A stretch of DNA of 64,000 nt from Arthrobacter sp. APC 3897 (lineage in GTDB: Bacteria; Actinomycetota; Actinomycetes; Actinomycetales; Micrococcaceae): positions 19,301-83,300 of the forward strand of contig NZ_JASDDG010000018.1 in assembly GCF_030407495.1 (NCBI RefSeq). Reading direction: 5' to 3'. Below the pieces are notes generated by a model. That model saw only the letters and a list, made by a program, of their open reading frames with translations, ran no database searches and was not told the DNA's origin. Each line of letters starts with the position of its first letter. Position 1 is the first letter of the stretch. The translations under genes were made by a program, and so were the position numbers. Below are positions 57,178-64,000 of this stretch, piece after piece.

Positions 57178-58410
57178 TCAGGACCGGTTGGCGGACCGCT
57201 CCGGAACGGCTTTGCCGGGCGGGGCGAGGCGCCCCACCACCAGCGCCGTCTGCAGCACGAAGGCCTCGCGCGGCAGCATCGGGTCCCAGCCGGTGACGTC
57301 ACAGACCCGCCGCAGGCGGTACCTGACCGTGTTGGCATGGACAAAGAGTTCGCGTGCCGTTGCCTCGAGGGAATGCCCCAGCGAGAGGTAGGCGGAGAGT
57401 GTTTCGGCCAGCCCGTTGGAGGCGCTGAGCAGCGGCCGGTAGATGCTCCGGACCAGCGCCTTGCGGGCACTGTCATCTCCGGACATGACCCGTTCCGGCC
57501 ACAGGTCGTCAGCCGCCACCGGCCGCGGCGCCGCCGGCCAGGCGCGGGCGGCGGTGAGCCCGGCGAAAGCAGCCTGGGCTGACGGCCCGGCGTCCACCAG
57601 GGAGTCCGCGGGAGGACCGTAGACCACGGGTCCGGGTCCGAAGAGTTCCGCGAGCCGGCCGTAGGAGCCGGCACCCTCATCCATGCCGCCCAGCACCAGG
57701 ATGAGCCGTTCCCCCTGGATTCCCACGAGGGCGTCTTCGCTGAGCCGCGCAGTGGCCCGGCGCAGCTCGTTGACGAAGGAGGCATTGGTATCCGACGGTG
57801 AACTGCCCACCATCACCGTGATCCGTGCGGTGGAGGTCCAGCCGACGGCGGCGATGCGCGAACGCAGCGCATCAGAGCTTTCGCCGCGCAGGATGGCATC
57901 CACCACGAGCGCTTCGAGGCGTGTATCCCACGCGCCGCGGGTCTCCGCAGCGCGGGCATAAACGTCTGCTGCTGCAAAAGCCACTTCCCGGGAATAGCGC
58001 AGGACGGCTTCCCGCAGCGGCCCCTGGTCGTCGTCGGCGGCCAGCTCAGGCACCAGGTCTTCCACTACCTGGACCACCACCCGGATCAGCTGCAGAGCTT
58101 TCTGCAGGCTGATGGACCGGGTGAGCTCGGTGGGAGCGGTGCCGAAGACGTCGCTGAGGACCCAGGCAGGAGAGGCCGGGCGCTCGTACCAGTTCACAAA
58201 GGAAGCGATGCCCTTCTGGGCCACCATGCCCAGGGCTGAACGTTCATCCGGGCGAAGCCCCCGGTACCAGGGCAGGGAAACGTCCAGCTGCTTCAGCGTG
58301 GCAGTGGATAGTTTTCCGATGTTGGCTTTGAGGCGTTCGACGGTGGAGGGGTCCGCCGGTTCGGCACGCGTCCCGTGTCGAGGCGCGGCTGTGCTGCGAG
58401 TCACTGGCAT
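57178..58410 (-). CDS. fasR: PucR family transcriptional regulator, FasR-like
   Basis: 410 residues from the ATG at 58410 (PVTRSTAAPRHG); a start at 58440 is possible. The C-terminal HTH_30 domain (SLEATARELFVHANTVRYRL, then RRVCDVTGWDP) is diagnostic of PucR-type regulators, and a GGDEF-like middle segment (DALVGIQGERLILVLGG) precedes it. In Streptomyces the orthologous FasR, encoded directly upstream of fabD, activates fabD-fabH-acpP-fabF. The same gene order here supports that role. Confidence 0.9.
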   Translation of the reverse strand: MPVTRSTAAPRHGTRAEPADPSTVERLKANIGKLSTATLKQLDVSLPWYRGLRPDERSALGMVAQKGIASFVNWYERPASPAWVLSDVFGTAPTELTRSISLQKALQLIRVVVQVVEDLVPELAADDDQGPLREAVLRYSREVAFAAADVYARAAETRGAWDTRLEALVVDAILRGESSDALRSRIAAVGWTSTARITVMVGSSPSDTNASFVNELRRATARLSEDALVGIQGERLILVLGGMDEGAGSYGRLAELFGPGPVVYGPPADSLVDAGPSAQAAFAGLTAARAWPAAPRPVAADDLWPERVMSGDDSARKALVRSIYRPLLSASNGLAETLSAYLSLGHSLEATARELFVHANTVRYRLRRVCDVTGWDPMLPREAFVLQTALVVGRLAPPGKAVPERSANRS

Positions 58411-58491
58411 AATGCTGAGCTTACGGGGTTCACTGAACAAGCACCATTTTGTGCGAAGGCTACAACCCGGGGTATGGGTCAGGCCCGTGCC

Positions 58492-60003
58492 TCACCCCAC
58501 CGAACCGAGCCTGCGGAACCGGGCGGTGCGCTGCTCAAGCCGTTCTGACGGCGGCGCCGTCCGCAGTGCCGCAAGCTCATATTCCACCGCCTGGCCCATC
58601 CTGCGGCAGAAAGCCGGGGCTTCGGCGGCGGCGTCAGGTTCCTCCGGAACGATGTGGTCGACTATTCCGTGAGCCGCCAGGGCAGAGACCGTCACACCCT
58701 GTTCCTGCGCCATTTGCGCCCCGTGTTCAGTATCACGGTAGACAATGGCGCTGGCCCCTTCCGGAGGCAGGGAAGAAAGCCATGCATGCTGCGCTGCCAG
58801 CGTACGGTCAGCGGGCAGCAGCGCCAGCGCACCGCCGCCGGCGCCCTGTCCCAACAGCACAGACACCGTGGGGCAGTTCAAACCGACCAGGTCATTCAGG
58901 CAGCGGGCAATTTCCCCGGCGAGCCCGCCCTCCTCGGCTTCCTTGGAAAGTGCGGCCCCGCTGGTGTCGATAACCGTCAACAGGGGAAGGTTCAGCTCTT
59001 CAGCCAGGCGCATGCCGCGGCGTGCTTCCCGCAGGGACGCCGGTCCCAGCGCCGGCTGCCGGGACCCGCGCTGGCGGTCCTGGCCCAGCACCACGCAGGA
59101 GGTCTGGCCAAAGCGGGCCAGGGCCAGCAGCAGTCCCGGATCCTTTTCACCCTGTCCGGTTCCATTCAGGGGCAGGACGTCTGCGGCGGCAAAGTGCAGC
59201 AGCTGGCGCACTCCGGGCCGCTGCGGGTTGCGGGAGATAGTGATGGATTCCCAGGCCGGCACCTCGGCAGGGGAAGCGTTGAGGGATGCCGGCTCCGGCA
59301 ACGGATCAGCGGGCGCGGGCAGCAGCATCGACAGGGCGCGGTGAATGGTGGGTGCGAGTTCCTCGGGTGGAAGCACTGCGTCCACAAGGCCCCGTACCTG
59401 CAGGTTCTCCGCCGTCTGAACTCCTTCCGGAAACGGCTCTCCGTACAGGGATTCGTAGACCCGCGGGCCGAGGAACCCCAGGAGTGCACCGGGCTCGGCG
59501 ACGGTGATGTGCCCCAGCGAACCCCAGGAGGCCATGACGCCGCCGGTGGTGGGATGGCGCAGGTACACAAGGTAGGGCAGGCCCGCTTCTTTGTGCCGGC
59601 GGACGGCAGCGGTGATTTTTACCATGGAGAGGAACGCCAGAGTGCCCTCCTGCATCCGGGTACCGCCGGACGCCGGACCTGCCAGCAGAGGCAGCCCTTC
59701 CCGGGTGGCCCGTTCCACGGCCTCCGTCAGGCGGTCCGCCGCGGCAACACCAATGGAGCCGCCGAGAAAACCAAATTCACACACCACCAAAGCAACCCGC
59801 CGTCCCTGCACCAGGCCTTCTCCGGTGAGTACGGATTCGTCTTCCCCTGTTTTCTCCCTGGCAGCGGCGAGATCTGCTTCATAGGCCTTGCTGTGCTCGG
59901 TGTAGGTTACCGGGGAGTCCCAGGAGACGTACGTGCCGGGGTCAACCACCAGATCGAGCAGAGCGCGGGCATTGAGGCGGCGGGGCCGTGCCTGGACGCT
60001 CAT
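58492..60003 (-). CDS. Acyl-CoA carboxylase carboxyltransferase, fused beta/alpha type
   Basis: 503 residues. The first ~240 residues resemble AccD (VVCEFGFLGGSIGVAAADRL, GGTRMQEGTLAFLSMVK, TTGGVMASWGSLG) but without the AccD zinc finger; the second half resembles AccA (GVRQLLHFAAADVLPLNG, LPLLTVIDTSGAALSKEAEE, VLLGQGAGGGALAL). Such a protein transfers carboxybiotin to an acyl-CoA, giving malonyl-CoA or a homologue, or runs in reverse. No biotin carboxylase or carrier gene is adjacent. It shares an ATGA overlap with the CoA-transferase gene and lies just upstream of fasR. Confidence 0.87.
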   Translation of the reverse strand: MSVQARPRRLNARALLDLVVDPGTYVSWDSPVTYTEHSKAYEADLAAAREKTGEDESVLTGEGLVQGRRVALVVCEFGFLGGSIGVAAADRLTEAVERATREGLPLLAGPASGGTRMQEGTLAFLSMVKITAAVRRHKEAGLPYLVYLRHPTTGGVMASWGSLGHITVAEPGALLGFLGPRVYESLYGEPFPEGVQTAENLQVRGLVDAVLPPEELAPTIHRALSMLLPAPADPLPEPASLNASPAEVPAWESITISRNPQRPGVRQLLHFAAADVLPLNGTGQGEKDPGLLLALARFGQTSCVVLGQDRQRGSRQPALGPASLREARRGMRLAEELNLPLLTVIDTSGAALSKEAEEGGLAGEIARCLNDLVGLNCPTVSVLLGQGAGGGALALLPADRTLAAQHAWLSSLPPEGASAIVYRDTEHGAQMAQEQGVTVSALAAHGIVDHIVPEEPDAAAEAPAFCRRMGQAVEYELAALRTAPPSERLEQRTARFRRLGSVG

Positions 60004-61223
60004 GCTCCCGGTCCCTGGACTTCGGCCTGTCCGGTGCTGCCGGCCAGCCAGTCCCGGATCCGGCTTCCGTGCTGGTCCAGCAGGGGCGGGGCCGCGTGGC
60101 TGCGGTTGGTGGTTTCGGTACCTTCCTGCGCATCAAAGAAACGCAGCGGCGGGCCGGGCAGGGCAACCTTGCCCAGGACGGGGTGTTCGACGTCGACCAC
60201 CAGGCCCTGCGAATGCACCTGTTCCCATTCGTACACTTCGTCCAGGGTCCGCACCTTGCCGGCCGGGATACCCGCGGCGCGCAGTTTCTCCAGCAGCGGT
60301 TCGGCGTCATATTCGGCAAACGCTTCTTCGACGGCCTCGATGACCGCGGAGCGGTTCCGCACCCGCTGCGCATTGCCGGCAAATTCGGGACGGGAGGTGT
60401 CGATGCCGAACGTGGCCGCGAATGTTTCCCACAGCTTCTCGCTGCCAACGCTGATCTGGACCTTGCCGCCGCGGCAGGAGAAGAGGCCATAGGGGGCAAT
60501 GGAGGGGTGATGGTTGCCCTGGGCCGCCGGGACTTCGCCGGCGACGGTGTGCCGGGTGCCCTGGAAAGCATGAACGCCAACGACGGCGGCAAGCAGTGAT
60601 GTGCGCACTACCTGACCCTTGCCGGTGCGCTCACGTTCCAGCAGTGCTGCCAGCAGGCCGAAGGCTCCATACATTCCGGAGAGCAGATCTGCGATCGGCA
60701 CGCCCACGCGCTGGGGGTCCTCCGGGCCTGAACCCGTCAGGGACATAAGGCCGGCTTCTCCCTGGACAATCTGGTCGTAGCCGCTCCGGGTGGCCTCGGG
60801 GCCGTCGTGCCCGAATCCGCTGATGGACAGGATAACCAGGCGGGGGTTGAGTTCGTGCAGCTGGGCGGGAGAGAAACCGAGCCGGTCCAGCACTCCGGGC
60901 CGGAAATTCTCCACGAGGACATCGGCCCGGCGGACCAGGTCCCGCAGTACGGCCACGCCGTCGTCGGACTTGAGATCCAGGCTGATTGATTCCTTGTTGC
61001 GGTTACAGGAGAGGAAGTAGGTGGCCTGCAGATCGTCTTCCGGGCCAACAAACGGCGGACCCCAGCTGCGGGTGTCATCACCGGTGCCCGGGGTTTCAAC
61101 CTTGATGACGCGTGCACCGAGGTCCGCGAGCATCATGCCGGCGTGGGGGCCGGCCAGGGCGCGGCTGAGGTCAACTACGAGGTAGCCGTCCAGCGGACCG
61201 CGGGAAGTGGAGGTGGAGCTCAT
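60000..61223 (-). CDS. CaiB/BaiF family (class III) CoA-transferase
   Basis: 407 residues. Family III CoA-transferases move CoA between carboxylic acids via an enzyme-linked Asp. The N-terminal GYLVVDLSRALAGPHAGMML, ARVIKVETPGTGDDTRSWG, NRNKESISLDLKS and the catalytic-Asp region RSGYDQIVQGEAGLMSLTG are intact. Between a MatC-type carrier and a carboxyltransferase, the likely substrate is a dicarboxylate such as malonate; this is inferred from context. Annotations as formyl- or carnitine-CoA transferase would not be supported. Confidence 0.88.
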   Translation of the reverse strand: MSSTSTSRGPLDGYLVVDLSRALAGPHAGMMLADLGARVIKVETPGTGDDTRSWGPPFVGPEDDLQATYFLSCNRNKESISLDLKSDDGVAVLRDLVRRADVLVENFRPGVLDRLGFSPAQLHELNPRLVILSISGFGHDGPEATRSGYDQIVQGEAGLMSLTGSGPEDPQRVGVPIADLLSGMYGAFGLLAALLERERTGKGQVVRTSLLAAVVGVHAFQGTRHTVAGEVPAAQGNHHPSIAPYGLFSCRGGKVQISVGSEKLWETFAATFGIDTSRPEFAGNAQRVRNRSAVIEAVEEAFAEYDAEPLLEKLRAAGIPAGKVRTLDEVYEWEQVHSQGLVVDVEHPVLGKVALPGPPLRFFDAQEGTETTNRSHAAPPLLDQHGSRIRDWLAGSTGQAEVQGPGA

Positions 61224-61270
61224 GGAAGTCTCTTTCTGTAGCGGGGGTGTGGAACCGGGCGGTGGGAGGC

Positions 61271-62632
61271 TTAAAGCCAGCCGGGAACCACCATGATCAG
61301 CCAGGCCACCAGCGGTCCGGCGACAACAACGATTCCGCTGTAACTGAGGATCTGCTTGTAGAAGCGGTCCTTGTCCATGTCCTCGGGGGCATTCGCGAGA
61401 ACCAGCGCACCGTTTGTGGAGAACGGCGAAACGTCAACGATCGTGGATGAAACAGCCAGGGCGCAGATGAGTCCAACGGCTCCGATCTCACCGGAGGCGA
61501 GGAACGGAACGGCCAGCGGAATCAGTGCCGCGAGGATTGCGGTAGAGGAGGCGAAGGCTGAGACAACAGCACCGATGTAGCAGATGAGCAGTGCAGCCAG
61601 CAGGGGCATGCCAAGGCCGACGACGCCGTCGGACACATACTCAACGGTGCCCGCTTCCTGGAGCACGCCGACAAAGGTGAGCATGCCGCAGATCAGCAGA
61701 ACCGTGGTCCAGCTGATTTTGTTGATGGCGCCCTTCTGGGCCTGCGGGGAGACCAGCGCCAGGATCACGGCGATGGTGATGGAGACAAAGCCAACATCCA
61801 CCTTGAAGCCCAGGGCAATCACGGCCAGGGCGACCAAACCGAGAATCGTCACGATCTGCGGGAACAGTTCCGTACGGGACTTGGTTGCGGTCAGGCCGTC
61901 GCCTGCGGGGTCCCGGGGACCGTAGATGTCGGAGCCGAATCCCTTGAACGGGACGTCGGCACGGCCTGCGGTGCTGAGGTTCATCCGCGCCTGCGCAACT
62001 TCCTCCACGAAGCCGCCTACCTTGCCGCTGCGAAGCTTGCTGCCGCCCAGGACGAAGAACAGGATCAGGGCAATAAAGGTGTTGAAGAGCAGGCTGGCGA
62101 GGAACACGGACAGGGGGCTGGATTCCAGATCGGTTTCACCGATGATGCCGTTGACTGTGACTCCGTAGACGGCAATGGGTGAGAATCCGCCGGCCTGCGC
62201 GCCGTGGATCACCATCATGCCCATCATCAGGGGGTTGATCTTGTGTTTGGCCGCAAAGCCCAGGGCAATGGGGGCCACGATGGCGACGGCGGCGGGTGAG
62301 AGCGCGCCCACTGCGGTGATGATGGCGGTGATGGCAAACATGATCCACGGAATCAGCGCCACCCGGTTCCCGACAAGCTTCACTGCGCCGCGCACCAACA
62401 GGTCGATGGTCCCGTTGTTTTGGGCTATCGCGAAGAGGTACGTGACGCCCACGATGGTGAGGAAGAGCGCGCCCGGAAAATTGGCGAGAATGTCATCGGT
62501 GCTCATGTCGAGGAAGACAAAGCCCAGGAGGAAGGCGCCAACGAAGGCAAGTGCCCCCATATTCAGCGGCAGCACGGTTGCCAAAAGGAACATGGCCACC
62601 AATATCAGGATGGAAAGGAGTGGAGCGGACAT
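61271..62632 (-). CDS. SLC13/MatC-like dicarboxylate carrier
   Basis: 453 residues from the ATG at 62632 (SAPLLSILILVAMFLLATVL), AAGGGA 7 bases upstream. Eleven to thirteen hydrophobic segments are visible, with AAVAIVAPIALGFAAKHKIN in the first half and SSTIVDVSPFSTNGALVLAN in the second, the latter like the substrate loop of this superfamily. The N-terminal half fits the MatC family (malonate/dicarboxylate uptake). The first gene of a three-gene operon with the CoA-transferase and carboxyltransferase, read divergently from the GntR regulator. Confidence 0.83.
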   Translation of the reverse strand: MSAPLLSILILVAMFLLATVLPLNMGALAFVGAFLLGFVFLDMSTDDILANFPGALFLTIVGVTYLFAIAQNNGTIDLLVRGAVKLVGNRVALIPWIMFAITAIITAVGALSPAAVAIVAPIALGFAAKHKINPLMMGMMVIHGAQAGGFSPIAVYGVTVNGIIGETDLESSPLSVFLASLLFNTFIALILFFVLGGSKLRSGKVGGFVEEVAQARMNLSTAGRADVPFKGFGSDIYGPRDPAGDGLTATKSRTELFPQIVTILGLVALAVIALGFKVDVGFVSITIAVILALVSPQAQKGAINKISWTTVLLICGMLTFVGVLQEAGTVEYVSDGVVGLGMPLLAALLICYIGAVVSAFASSTAILAALIPLAVPFLASGEIGAVGLICALAVSSTIVDVSPFSTNGALVLANAPEDMDKDRFYKQILSYSGIVVVAGPLVAWLIMVVPGWL

Positions 62633-62689
62633 CTGTGTTCCCTTGGTCGAAGGAGCCGGCACTGCCCCCGGGCTGCCGGCCTAACCTAA

Positions 62690-62710
62690 AGTGATGCAGA
62701 CCACATCACT
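62690..62710. promoter_or_regulatory. Palindromic operator in the matC-like/gntR intergenic region
   Basis: AGTGATG (62690-62696) and CATCACT (62704-62710) are perfect 7-bp inverted arms around a 7-base centre. The site lies 58 bases upstream of the carrier start and 95 bases upstream of the regulator start. A TTGACA hexamer read on the minus strand at 62739-62744 is a consensus-like -35 for the carrier operon, which would put the palindrome near its transcription start, as for a repressor. No clear -10 is visible. Confidence 0.55.
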
Positions 62711-62804
62711 GGACTAGCCTCTTAGACACTGTGCCTCTTTGTCAATCCTCGCTATAGTTCGTTCCAGCCGTGTGGATGCCCGGTGGACGTAGAAAGAGGA
62801 CGCC

Positions 62805-63503
62805 ATGTCTGGCAGCAGCGGTGACGGCAACGGATTTGTTCGTGTTTCGAAGCCCCGTTTGTATGAGCGGCTGGTGGAACAGCTGCTGGGCTACATTGCG
62901 GCAGCCGGCCTGGGACCGGGGGACCTGCTGCCTGCAGAGCGGGATCTGGCGGAGCGTATGGGGGTTTCCCGGGCCACGCTGGCACAGTCCCTGGTTGCTC
63001 TTGAAGTTCTGGGAGTGATTGACGTGCAGCACGGGACCGGGGCAGTGCTCGTGTACCGGCCGAGCGTCGCATCAGTGCTGCGCGAGCTGCGGGAACACCG
63101 CAACCGGATGCCTGAGATCGTGGAAGCCCGCAGCACGTTGGAAGTGAAGCTTGCCGAACTGGCGGCGGAGCGCCGCACATCCGAGGATCTTGCGGCCATC
63201 GATGCGGCGCTGGACACCATGGCTGCGGAGATTGCTGAAGGGAGCCGGGGAACCGCCGGTGATGAGCAATTTCATCAAGCAGTGGCCGCTGCTGCCCATT
63301 CCTCCATTCTGGCGTCCATGATGACGTTCATTTCGGAGCTGGTCCGGGAAACCCGACTGGCGTCGCTCGGACAGCCGGGACGCCCGGAGCAGTCCCTGCA
63401 GTCCCACCGGGCCATTGCGGACGCCATTCAGTCGGCAGATCCCGCGGCGGCGGCGCGTGCCATGCAGGCACATATCGATCTGGTGTCCAAGACCGAAATC
63501 TGA
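62805..63503 (+). CDS. GntR family (FadR subfamily) transcriptional regulator
   Basis: 232 residues. An N-terminal winged helix (VEQLLGYIAAAGLGPGDLLP, then RDLAERMGVSRATLAQSLVA) is followed by an FCD effector domain (EIVEARSTLEVKLAELAAER, DEQFHQAVAAAAHSSI, SHRAIADAIQSADPAAA) whose His residues usually hold a metal and bind carboxylic acids. It is divergent from the carrier/CoA-transferase/carboxyltransferase operon and so is probably its repressor, with the palindrome at 62690-62710 as candidate site. Confidence 0.92.
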   Translation: MSGSSGDGNGFVRVSKPRLYERLVEQLLGYIAAAGLGPGDLLPAERDLAERMGVSRATLAQSLVALEVLGVIDVQHGTGAVLVYRPSVASVLRELREHRNRMPEIVEARSTLEVKLAELAAERRTSEDLAAIDAALDTMAAEIAEGSRGTAGDEQFHQAVAAAAHSSILASMMTFISELVRETRLASLGQPGRPEQSLQSHRAIADAIQSADPAAAARAMQAHIDLVSKTEI

Positions 63504-63705
63504 GAACGTCCCGCATCTCTGAACGTCTCCGCTGTCCGGATGCGGCGTGGTTTCGGTCATTGAGCCGGTGCAGGTAACCAGTCTTCCGTAGTAGGTAGTC
63601 CTCCGAAAAAGACGGGTATTTTCGATGTCCCAGAAGGGTCTCTTTTGGGACGTCGAGAGCCGTTTTCGGGACGGAAGTGTCGGTGCCGGGTGAAAGCCTG
63701 AAGGC

Positions 63706-64000
63706 ATGGATCAGGACGGATCTTTTCGACGCGAAGGCACAGGTGATTTAGCCGGTGCCGGGCCGCATGCTGGGGCCAGCCGGTCGGTCTTTGAAGGCAT
63801 GCCTGATGTTGTCCCGGGGCGTGACGGGTTCACGGGTTCGCTGGCGGTTCGGGGTGTGGAGTTCCTAACCCAGGATGAGGCCGGGGTGGTGTTGTCGCGT
63901 TTGGATTCCCTGGCCCGGTGGGTTCAGGCCCAGCAGGCTAAAGTCCTGCACCGGATGGAAATCCTCTTCCGCGATGATCTGCTTCAGGAAGTGGGCCGGG
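63706..64000 (+). CDS. DUF222/HNH-type protein, N-terminal part (cut by window edge)
   Basis: 98 codons are open from the ATG at 63706 to the end of the window. The Gly-rich leader MDQDGSFRREGTGDLAGAG is followed by EFLTQDEAGVVLSRLDSLAR and WVQAQQAKVLHRME, the pattern of the DUF222 domain that in Micrococcaceae precedes a C-terminal HNH endonuclease motif. The HNH part, if present, lies outside. These genes are multi-copy in this lineage and often associated with mobile DNA; function is unproven. Confidence 0.65.
   Translation, partial: MDQDGSFRREGTGDLAGAGPHAGASRSVFEGMPDVVPGRDGFTGSLAVRGVEFLTQDEAGVVLSRLDSLARWVQAQQAKVLHRMEILFRDDLLQEVGR

Noticed and set aside
60000..61223. Formyl-CoA:oxalate CoA-transferase (Frc)
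   Set aside because: The family level is clear, but no oxalyl-CoA decarboxylase is adjacent and the MatC-like carrier points to another dicarboxylate; the specific name is not supported.

Overview
The window is a 64 kb chromosomal stretch from a high-GC Gram-positive actinobacterium, most likely a member of the Micrococcaceae close to Arthrobacter. The assignment rests on dense GC-rich coding, many GTG/TTG starts, and several lineage markers: DUF3145 and DUF2469 proteins, a PucR-type FasR regulator ahead of fabD-fabH-acpP-fabF, an oleA-oleBC-oleD olefin cluster of the Micrococcus/Arthrobacter type, and the rpsP-khpA-rimM-trmD-rplS-lepB-rnhB order. No rRNA, tRNA or CRISPR array and no intact insertion sequence was found.

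Layout. 1-5.3 kb (minus strand): a visibly AT-richer cell-wall polymer segment with a giant GT2/CDP-glycerol transferase and a UDP-GlcNAc 2-epimerase whose 3' end shares the unusual composition. 5.4-17.4 kb: a DAK2-domain protein, recG and rsmD; an aminotransferase plus spermidine-synthase-like pair on the other strand; an orphan AT-rich gene; coaD; a decayed polysaccharide pyruvyl transferase; a YdcF protein; and the yceD-rpmF-rnc-mutM run. 17.6-23.3 kb (minus): a serine hydrolase and the oleA-oleBC-oleD cluster for head-to-head fatty acyl condensation to long-chain olefins. 23.4-41.4 kb: smc; a 30-bp tandem repeat with an inverted copy; a glutamine amidotransferase/MFS pair; ftsY; a membrane-anchored GH79-like protein; amt-glnK; a divergent G6PDH paralogue; ffh; a Nudix/hydrolase/GNAT trio; a two-domain VOC protein; and rpsP-khpA. 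41.5-52.5 kb: rimM-trmD-rplS-lepB-lepB-rnhB-DUF2469, then yraN-comM-dprA, an alkyltransferase-like gene and a XerC-type recombinase. 52.7-64 kb: DUF3145, then on the minus strand the fatty acid synthase II operon under FasR, immediately preceded by a co-directional matC-like carrier / CaiB-type CoA-transferase / fused carboxyltransferase operon with a divergent GntR regulator. The window ends inside a DUF222-type gene.

How the genes work together. Most of the window is core: translation, protein export (ftsY, ffh, two signal peptidases), chromosome maintenance (smc, recG, xerC, dprA) and lipid synthesis. Lipid metabolism is the theme of the accessory parts. The ole cluster consumes fatty acyl thioesters. 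The putative malonate carrier/CoA-transferase/carboxyltransferase operon would supply or remodel malonyl-CoA directly upstream of the FAS II genes; this is the best candidate here for an undescribed functional module, but its substrate is inferred. Other points that merit attention are an Ogt homologue with Thr in place of the catalytic Cys, a G6PDH paralogue without the conserved substrate-site Lys (in a position where glnD might be expected), a Nudix protein with a degenerate box, the 30-bp repeat array, and possible regulatory palindromes at fabD and at matC/gntR.
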